A stretch of 64,000 nucleotides of DNA from CAXMRP01 sp965216515 (GTDB taxonomy: Bacteria; Pseudomonadota; Alphaproteobacteria; Rhizobiales; Afifellaceae): NCBI GenBank assembly GCA_965216515.1, contig OZ244173.1, positions 2,604,001 through 2,668,000 of the forward strand, written 5' to 3'. Each line of letters begins with the position of its first letter. Within the stretch, counting starts at the first letter, position 1. Shown piece by piece: positions 17,501-23,259 of the stretch. Under the pieces are notes generated by a model. That model made no database searches, was not told where the DNA came from, and saw only the letters and a list, made by a program, of their open reading frames with translations. The translations under genes and the position numbers were made by a program.

Positions 17501-18391
17501 CTAGTCAGTTAGCCCGCCTTGGATTACCTCAAACGGCCCGTACCGCTGCACCTGTTCAGGGCGGTCCAGCTGTTGAAGCGCGGCGGCGACCAGATCGCCA
17601 ATCGTCCAAGGACCATCGGCAATCCCGAGCGCGTCCGCCGGTGTGGTTCGAATCGTCTCGTGGACCCGGACCAAATTGTAGTAGGCCGCGTACATGCTGA
17701 CGGCGGCGATGTGGTTTTCCAGTTTCTTACTGAATCCGTTCGTCAGGCGCGTGAACCGCCGGCTGGCCATCCGCAGGCTCAGGTTGCTTCGTTCGACATA
17801 GCTGGTCGAGATGTTCCGGGGGTCGCCTGATACGCGGGCGCGATCTACCTTTACTACGTAGCCGGGCGAATAGCGGCGGGCGGCATCCTTGTGAGGCTCG
17901 CCGCGATAGGTTTTGACGATCTGGCCGTAGTGGGCGTCATGCCCGAACGATTGGCCGACCGCCTTGGGGTAGTGCATGTAGGCGTCCGAGTTGATTTCCG
18001 GCGCGCCAAGGACACGCTCGCGTAGATCGGCAATGAATGCCTCTGTATTGTCCCGATCGCGTTTCCCCACGCGATAGCTGAGGATGGCCTTGGAGTTGGC
18101 GTCGAGCGCCAGATAGACGTACTGGTCGCCCTTGTCGGCTCCGTCTGCCGGCGTCAGCTTGCGTTGCTTCTTGCCGACATAGGACCAGGCTTCATCGACT
18201 TCGATCCGGCTGACGTGAAGGCTGTGCATCATGCGGTCGTGCAGCCGCGCGCAGCCTTTGCCGACACGGACGCCAAGGCGCATGATCGTGTCACGGTGTG
18301 ATCCGGTCAGACGTTCGACGGACCGGATGCTGTTGCCTTCACACAGGGCCGAAATGATCGCGACCTGTTTTTCAAACGGGGTGATGTTCAT
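17501..18391 (-). CDS. IS1-family (single-ORF) transposase
   Basis: This 296-residue DDE transposase has an N-terminal helix-turn-helix at about residues 6-45 (EKQVAIISALCEGNSIRSVE, then TGSHRDTIMRLGV). The catalytic region has RIEVDEAWSYVGKKQRK for the first D, YVYLALDANSKAILSY, and YVERSNLSLRMASRRFTRL for the last acidic residue with the conserved N and R. This parallels E. coli InsB (MDEQWGYVGAK and IERHNLNLRQHLARL). Unlike classic IS1 there is no frameshift. ATG 18391 starts MNITPFEKQ as in relatives; a longer frame to 18472 is possible but not family-like. No strong ribosome site is seen. The gene appears intact. Confidence 0.88.
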   Translation of the reverse strand: MNITPFEKQVAIISALCEGNSIRSVERLTGSHRDTIMRLGVRVGKGCARLHDRMMHSLHVSRIEVDEAWSYVGKKQRKLTPADGADKGDQYVYLALDANSKAILSYRVGKRDRDNTEAFIADLRERVLGAPEINSDAYMHYPKAVGQSFGHDAHYGQIVKTYRGEPHKDAARRYSPGYVVKVDRARVSGDPRNISTSYVERSNLSLRMASRRFTRLTNGFSKKLENHIAAVSMYAAYYNLVRVHETIRTTPADALGIADGPWTIGDLVAAALQQLDRPEQVQRYGPFEVIQGGLTD

Positions 18392-18553
18392 GGGACCAAT
18401 CCATGCGCTGCGGGATCGGTCCGTGCCGGGATCTTTAACTCCGGCGAAATCTCTACTATATAGAGCGATCATGGCTCAGGGGACCAATCCCTGTGTTTGT
18501 GATCCGGGGCCGGGCTGTTAGCGCAGTGTCGGCCCCACTGATTCGTTTCTCGG

Positions 18554-18625
18554 TTGCCCTGCCGGGATTCGGACCCGGACCTCGCCGACTGTAAACCGTG
18601 CGTCCTACCGTTAGACCACAGGGCA
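18554..18625 (-). tRNA. tRNA-like cloverleaf, possibly degenerate, anticodon loop TTTACAG (UAC, Val-type)
   Basis: Read on the minus strand, 18625-18554 gives a 7-bp acceptor stem (TGCCCTG with CAGGGCA) and a 4-bp D stem around AACGGTA (GTCT with GGAC, one G-U pair). The anticodon arm has a loop TTTACAG, putting UAC at positions 34-36 with U33 and A37 in place. The T arm is a perfect 5 bp (CCGGG with CCCGG). Deviations: the anticodon stem pairs only 3 of 5 positions, and the T loop reads TCCGAAT with C where U55 is expected. The discriminator A is followed by CCG rather than CCA. It could be a decayed captured tRNA, an unusual functional tRNA or a tRNA mimic. It lies 163 bp upstream of the transposase on the same strand. 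Confidence 0.45.
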
Positions 18626-18856
18626 TGTTCAAAGTGCCGATTAGGGGTCGCTGTCTGCTTCGTGGGCTACGCAGCGGCCCCGCCTGTTTCGTCATCGCCC
18701 CGGTCGCCAGTCGGCTGAACGCCGGGGCTCGCTGCCCTCCTAGCCATGAGACTGTCCTTTCGCGCGGCGGAATCGCCGACGAGAAACATATTTCGTCGCG
18801 CCCCTGTCGTCAAGCGCTTATCGCGCTTATCGCGATTTATCTCGAAAAACGTAAAC

Positions 18857-18885
18857 TTGACGAATAGCGCGAAGGATGATAGATG
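18857..18885 (+). promoter_or_regulatory. Promoter candidate for the plus-strand passenger gene
   Basis: TTGACG (18857-18862) and TAGATG (18880-18885) are 17 bp apart, about 25-30 bp before the gene at 18911. The -35 is strong and the -10 moderate. Confidence 0.4.
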
Positions 18886-18910
18886 CCTCCAAGACACAAT
18901 GGAGGTCGCA

Positions 18911-19678
18911 ATGGCAAAGACTCGTAGCCCCGCATATCCCGTGATTGGGTTGAAGGAGGCGGTTGAGAAGGTCCGGTTGGTCTATGACAACGACTACCAG
19001 AACCCAATCCCGCGCGACGTTGCCGCAGCCCACATGGGCTATGCGAGCCTGAATGGTAAGTCGCTGGGCGTTCTATCGGCACTCAACAAATTTGGGCTTT
19101 TGGAGGGCCGCGCCGACAACACGCGCGTCACCGATCTTGCAATAACCATTATCGCACACGATCCAGGCACGGCAAAACGGGGGGAGGCAATTGCGCAGGC
19201 TGCTGCAATGCCAAAGCTGTTTGCAGAGATCGACGCCCACTTTCCCGGCAAGAAGGTGAGCGACCAAGCGATTCGTTCGTATCTCTTGACGCAGAAATTC
19301 ATTCCGTCTGCCGCTGACGCGGCGATCCGCTCTTATCGTGAAACAAAGCAGCTTGTCGAAAACGAATCAGTTGGATATGATTCGGAAGATGATGAGAGTG
19401 AAGGTGCGGACATGCAGGTAGCCGAAGCGGCAACTGGTGTGGTCAAGGGTGGTGGGAAACCACCCGCGCCAGCGCAGAGTGTCCAGTCCGGGTTCAATAT
19501 CGGGTTCCTCGGAACGTCGATTCAGATGAGCGGCATCGTTTCGACGAAAAGCGAGGCGGCGAAGGTGATTGATGCGTTGACAGCGCTTCAGAAGCTTCTT
19601 CCAGACAATGGAGATCACCCATCCGATAAGGAAACCGCGCGGAAGCAAGCGGAATCGGACCTTGGGGTGTTCGAATAA
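18911..19678 (+). CDS. Passenger protein of unknown function, winged-helix-like N-terminus
   Basis: This 255-residue soluble protein is unnamed. The N-terminal half looks like one or two winged-helix units: AIPRDVAAAHMGYASL-type spacing (IPRDVAAAHMGYASLNGKSL), then LGVLSALNKFGLLEGRADNT and RVTDLAITIIAH, then a helix-rich block ending in YRETKQLVE. An acidic linker (SEDDESEG) and a Gly/Ala/Pro-rich spacer lead to a C-terminal segment IQMSGIVSTKSEAAKVIDAL, a beta-alpha unit seen at the end of many mobile-element hypotheticals. The start at 18911 has GGAGGT five bases upstream; an ATG 12 bases earlier is less well placed. It is alone on its strand in the element. A DNA-binding regulator or accessory transposition factor is a guess. 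Confidence 0.8.
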   Translation: MAKTRSPAYPVIGLKEAVEKVRLVYDNDYQNPIPRDVAAAHMGYASLNGKSLGVLSALNKFGLLEGRADNTRVTDLAITIIAHDPGTAKRGEAIAQAAAMPKLFAEIDAHFPGKKVSDQAIRSYLLTQKFIPSAADAAIRSYRETKQLVENESVGYDSEDDESEGADMQVAEAATGVVKGGGKPPAPAQSVQSGFNIGFLGTSIQMSGIVSTKSEAAKVIDALTALQKLLPDNGDHPSDKETARKQAESDLGVFE

Positions 19679-19858
19679 GCGTCCCCGCTTTCCACAGCCG
19701 GCGGAACATCCACACGATATCCACGGAACACGCGCACTCAGTGCCGTGAACAGGTCGTGACGGCTGGATGACGGCGATGTGGCGAGAATGTGAAGTCGCC
19801 GATGGTGTGTAACTACACATCGGCATGAAATGGCGAATTAGGACACTCCGGGGCAAAC

Positions 19859-19870
19859 TAGGACAGCACC
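19859..19870 (-). repeat. Right terminal inverted repeat of the transposon
   Basis: TAGGACAGCACC is the exact inverse complement of the left end. A further AATTAGGACA copy lies just inside at 19836-19845, and a stem at 19799-19823 precedes it. Confidence 0.85.
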
Positions 19871-19878
19871 CATTGTGG
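19871..19878. repeat. Target-site duplication, right copy (CATTGTGG)
   Basis: This is identical and in direct orientation to 16769-16776. Removing the element and one copy rejoins two arms (GCCACA and TGTGGC around a central T, with outer GTTCC and GGAAC) into a hairpin between the convergent genes. Confidence 0.85.
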
Positions 19879-19943
19879 CGCTGGAACAAAACACGAAAGT
19901 GAAAGGATTGAAAAACCGCGGCGATGGCCCGCCGCCGCTGCCC

Positions 19944-20438
19944 TCAGGCGATCGCGTCCATCGCCTCGTCGGTCAGCGTGCCGGGTACGATGGTGACGGG
20001 GATCGGAAACGCGCCGGAGCCCTTGCCGACGATGGCGGAGACCAGCGGGCCGGGGCCTTCCGACGCCTCGCTGGCGCCCAGCACCAGGACGGAGATATCC
20101 TCGTCCTCCTCGATCGCGTTGACCACCTCGTCGGCCCGCCGACCCTCGCGGATGACCGTTTCCGGCTCGATATTGGATGCCTCCCGCACCATGTCGATAT
20201 AGCGGTGCAAGATCTCCTCGGCCTCCTCCGTGGCTTCGGCGCGCCGGATGTCCTCCACTCCCAGCCAATGCTGGAAATCACCCGGTTCGATCACATAGAG
20301 CATTGCCAGCCCGCCGCCGGTTTTCGCCGCCCGCTTGGCGGCATAAACCACGGCGCGGGCACATTCCGGCGATTCGTCGATCACCACCAGGAACTTCCGG
20401 CTGTGACCGGCTTCGCTTGCGCGTCGGGGCCGCATCAT
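19944..20438 (-). CDS. Universal stress protein family (UspA-like)
   Basis: This 164-residue single-domain protein of the HUP fold is likely cytoplasmic. After a short basic leader come KFLVVIDESPECARAVVYAA, LAMLYVIEPGDFQHWLGV and ISVLVLGASEASEGPGPLV. The usual ATP loop (G-x2-G-x9-G-S/T) is not clearly kept, so it may be a non-nucleotide-binding member. ATG 20438 is used; an in-frame ATG at 20435 is equally possible. It is next to trpS in the same direction, as in other Hyphomicrobiales, and is the first host gene right of the transposon. Confidence 0.85.
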   Translation of the reverse strand: MMRPRRASEAGHSRKFLVVIDESPECARAVVYAAKRAAKTGGGLAMLYVIEPGDFQHWLGVEDIRRAEATEEAEEILHRYIDMVREASNIEPETVIREGRRADEVVNAIEEDEDISVLVLGASEASEGPGPLVSAIVGKGSGAFPIPVTIVPGTLTDEAMDAIA

Positions 20439-20497
20439 CGGGCCATGCTGCCATTCACCGGCAATGCGGGCAAGCGATTCCGTGCGCGCATCCCGGA

Positions 20498-21541
20498 CTA
20501 TCCGTCCGTTCGCAAAAGGCCAATGATATCCTTGACATGGTCCATCACCGGCGCCGCTATCGCCCGCGCGCGCGCCGTGCCGTCGGCCAGAACTGCGTCG
20601 ATGTGTCCCGGGTCGTCAAGCAGCCGGCGCATCTCGGTGCTGATCGGTCCGAGCTTGTCGATCGCCAGTTCGGCGAGCGCCGGCTTGAAGGCCGAAAACG
20701 GCGCGCCGCCATACTCGGCGAGCACCGTCGAGGTGTCCGTTTGCGCCAGCGCCGCGAAGATGCCGACCAGGTTTGCCGCCTCCGGGCGTTCCTTGAGTCC
20801 CTCCGGCTCCGAGGGCAGCGGCTCGGGATCGGTCCGCGCCTTGCGGAACTTCTGGGCGATCAGGTCGGCATCGTCCGTCAGGTTGACCCGGGTGAAATCG
20901 GAAGCCTCCGATTTCGACATCTTCCGGGTCCCGTCGCGCAGGCTCATCACCCGCGTCGCCGGCCCCGTGATCACCGGTTCGGGTTGCGGGAAGAACGCCG
21001 CGCCAAAACCCAGTTCTGCAATCCGCTCGGCATAGTCGTTGTTGAACTTCTGCGCGATATCGCGCGCCAGTTCCAGGTGCTGCTTCTGGTCTTCGCCCAC
21101 CGGCACATGGGTCGCCCGATAGGCCAGAATGTCGGCAGCCATCAGGTTGGGATAGACAAACAGGCCGGTGGAGGCGTTTTCCCGGTTCTTTCCGGCCTTC
21201 TCCTTGAACTGTGTCATCCGGTTCAGCCAGCCGAGCCGCGCCACGCAGTTGAACACCCAGGCCAGTTCCGCATGGGCCGACACCTGGCTCTGGTTGAAGA
21301 TGATGCTTTTTTTCGGATCGAGCCCGCAGGCGACGTAAGCCGCGGTCACCTCGCGGATATTGTCGGCCAGCGCACCGGGATCCTGCGCCACCGTGATTGC
21401 GTGCAGATCGACCACGCAATAGATGCAGTCATGGGTCTCCTGCAGGCGGATCCAGTTCACCATGGCGCCCAGATAGTTGCCGAGGTGAAGCGTGTGGGTC
21501 GGCTGCATGCCGGAGAAAACCCGGTTGTGAAAATTGGTCAT
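20498..21541 (-). CDS. trpS: Tryptophanyl-tRNA synthetase
   Basis: This 347-residue class I enzyme attaches tryptophan to tRNA-Trp. The HIGH-type signature is RVFSGMQPTHTLHLGNYLGA at the N-terminus and the KMSKS loop is TRKMSKSEASDF; GEDQKQHLELARDIAQKFN lies between. ATG 21541 begins MTNFHNRVFSG; the long upstream frame runs back into murJ and is rejected. It follows murJ by 155 bp and precedes usp by 59 bp. Confidence 0.97.
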   Translation of the reverse strand: MTNFHNRVFSGMQPTHTLHLGNYLGAMVNWIRLQETHDCIYCVVDLHAITVAQDPGALADNIREVTAAYVACGLDPKKSIIFNQSQVSAHAELAWVFNCVARLGWLNRMTQFKEKAGKNRENASTGLFVYPNLMAADILAYRATHVPVGEDQKQHLELARDIAQKFNNDYAERIAELGFGAAFFPQPEPVITGPATRVMSLRDGTRKMSKSEASDFTRVNLTDDADLIAQKFRKARTDPEPLPSEPEGLKERPEAANLVGIFAALAQTDTSTVLAEYGGAPFSAFKPALAELAIDKLGPISTEMRRLLDDPGHIDAVLADGTARARAIAAPVMDHVKDIIGLLRTDG

Positions 21542-21696
21542 CGGTGCTGTCTGTCCTGTCCCTGACGGGCCGCGTCCATGCCGCTGCCGCCATGGAAACC
21601 CGGCGCGCGTTATCGCGGATGCGCTTGTGACATGCAAGCCGGGCCCCGATCCGGCGCGGATTGGCCGGCGGCGCCGGGTGGTGAGCTCCGCCCGGC

Positions 21697-23259
21697 CTAT
21701 TCCGGCCGCCGCATCAGGCGCCGCAGATCGGAGATCCGCGCCGCCCCGCTTGCCTGCACCGCGATGAAGTAAACTGCCGCCCCGGCGGCCACGAGGCCGG
21801 CGAGCGCCATCACCTGGACGGGAAATGCGCCTTCGGACGCGAACACCGGATCGAGCCATATGCGCGCGGTCCACAGCACCGCCGCCATGATTGCCGCGCT
21901 GACCGCGATCAATGCCGCCCGCCGCAGCGTCTCCGCCTCGAATGTCCACTGCCTGCGCGCCACCAGGAGTACCGCCAGCGTGCCCGCGTTCACCCAGCCG
22001 GCCACACTGGTTGCAATCGCGATGCCGGCCTCCTGGAGCACCGGAAACAGCGCCAGGCTCAGGGCGACGTTTGTCGCCATGGTCGCGAAGGCCACCTTCA
22101 TTGGCGTCTTTGTGTCTTCGCGGGCGAAAAATCCCGGCGAAAAGACCTTGACCAGCACGAAGGCCGGCAGGCCGGCGGCGAAGAACAGCAGCGCCCGCGC
22201 GGTCGACACGGTGGTGTCGGCATCGAAAGCGCCCCGTTCAAACAGGACCCGGACGATCGGTTCGGGCATGACGATGATCGCCGCCGCCGCCGGCACGGTC
22301 AGGAACAGCGCGAACTCAAGCGCCCGGTTTTGCAGTCGCATCCCCTCCGCAAACCGTTTGCCCTTGAGCGCCCGCGACAGTTCCGGCAGCAGCACGACAC
22401 CGACGGCGATTCCGACCACGCCCAGCGGCAGCTGATAGATGCGGTCGGCATATTGAAGGGTGGCGATGGCCCCGGCTTTCTGGCTGGCGATGATCTGGCC
22501 GATGAACAGATTGATCTGTGTAATCCCCCCGGCCAATGCCGCCGGCGCCGCAAGCAGAAGCAGCCGGCGCATTTTCGGCGTCATCCTCGGTCGCGCCGGG
22601 CGCAGCGCAAACCCGGCTTTGCGCAGCGCGACGGCCACCAGAAGAAGCTGGGCCAGCCCGGCCGCGAACACGCCCCAGGCCATCCACCGGCCCGCGACAG
22701 GCCCGGAAACGCCGCTGGCCAGCGCTGCCCAGAGCACGCCGATCAGGATGATATTCAGCAGGACCGGCGCGAAGGCCGCCGCGAAATAACGGTGGAGCGC
22801 ATTGAGCATGCCGGAGATCATCGCCATCAGCGACATGCAGGCCAGATACGGGAACATGATCCGGGACAGGACGACCGTCAGCGCGAATTTTTCCGGATCG
22901 TCGGCGAAGCCCGGCGCGATCAGCGTCGACACGAAAAACGGCGCCGCCAGTTCCACCAGCGCCGTTAGCGTTAACAGCACGGCAAACAGAACGCCCAGCA
23001 CATTGCTGGCGAACTGCCGGGCACCCTGTTTGCCCTCCTCCTCCAGCGCCCTGGCGAAAAGCGGGATGAACGCGGTGTTGAAGGCGCCCTCCGCCAACAG
23101 CCTTCGAAACAGGTTCGGGAAACGAAATGCGGCGAAGAACGCGTCGGCCACGGGCCCGGCGCCGAGCGTGGCCGCGATCAGCATCTCGCGGACGAATCCG
23201 AGCACCCGGCTTGCCATCGTATTGGTGCCGACTGTGAGGAAGTGTCGGACCAGGTTCAC
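21697..23259 (-). CDS. murJ: Lipid II flippase MurJ
   Basis: This 520-residue inner-membrane protein of the MOP superfamily has about 14 hydrophobic segments and moves lipid II to the periplasmic face for peptidoglycan synthesis. The N-terminus MNLVRHFLTVGTNTMASRVL, followed by GFVREMLIAATLG and ADAFFAAFRFPNLFRRLLAEG, is the MviN/MurJ signature with the conserved arginines. The start is GTG at 23259, whose TG forms the glnD stop (GTGA overlap), so translation is coupled to glnD. Confidence 0.96.
   Translation of the reverse strand: MNLVRHFLTVGTNTMASRVLGFVREMLIAATLGAGPVADAFFAAFRFPNLFRRLLAEGAFNTAFIPLFARALEEEGKQGARQFASNVLGVLFAVLLTLTALVELAAPFFVSTLIAPGFADDPEKFALTVVLSRIMFPYLACMSLMAMISGMLNALHRYFAAAFAPVLLNIILIGVLWAALASGVSGPVAGRWMAWGVFAAGLAQLLLVAVALRKAGFALRPARPRMTPKMRRLLLLAAPAALAGGITQINLFIGQIIASQKAGAIATLQYADRIYQLPLGVVGIAVGVVLLPELSRALKGKRFAEGMRLQNRALEFALFLTVPAAAAIIVMPEPIVRVLFERGAFDADTTVSTARALLFFAAGLPAFVLVKVFSPGFFAREDTKTPMKVAFATMATNVALSLALFPVLQEAGIAIATSVAGWVNAGTLAVLLVARRQWTFEAETLRRAALIAVSAAIMAAVLWTARIWLDPVFASEGAFPVQVMALAGLVAAGAAVYFIAVQASGAARISDLRRLMRRPE

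Larger units (their letters stand above)
18392..18910. other. 519-bp gap inside the transposon between divergent genes
   Basis: This holds the tRNA-like structure (18554-18625), an 11-bp direct repeat GGGACCAATCC at 18392-18402 and 18480-18490 next to the transposase start, and the promoter candidate for the plus-strand gene. A GCTTATCGC tandem pair lies near 18817-18835. Small frames on both strands here lack family features and ribosome sites. Confidence 0.6.
16777..19870 (-). mobile_element. IS1-family transposon of about 3.1 kb carrying passenger genes
   Basis: The element is bounded by perfect 12-bp inverted repeats GGTGCTGTCCTA (16777-16788) and its complement (19859-19870), flanked by the 8-bp direct repeat CATTGTGG. 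It holds four units: a possible nuclease gene (17052-17468, -), the IS1-like transposase (17501-18391, -), a tRNA-like structure (18554-18625, -) and an orphan two-domain protein (18911-19678, +). Ends beginning GGT and an 8-bp duplication agree with the IS1 family; the single uninterrupted transposase frame and the cargo set it apart from classic IS1, which is about 770 bp. It lies between convergent pheT and usp, so no host gene is broken. The intact ends and perfect duplication suggest a fairly recent insertion. Confidence 0.85.

Noticed and set aside
17501..18391. IS1595 family for the transposase (also 8-bp duplications and passenger genes)
   Set aside because: The catalytic motifs match InsB of IS1 (DEAWSYVGKK and VERSNLSLR); the zinc ribbon and ISXO2-type motifs of IS1595 are absent.
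18667..18897. Small minus-strand frame in the transposon gap
   Set aside because: It overlaps the promoter and leader of the plus-strand passenger gene and has no recognisable features.
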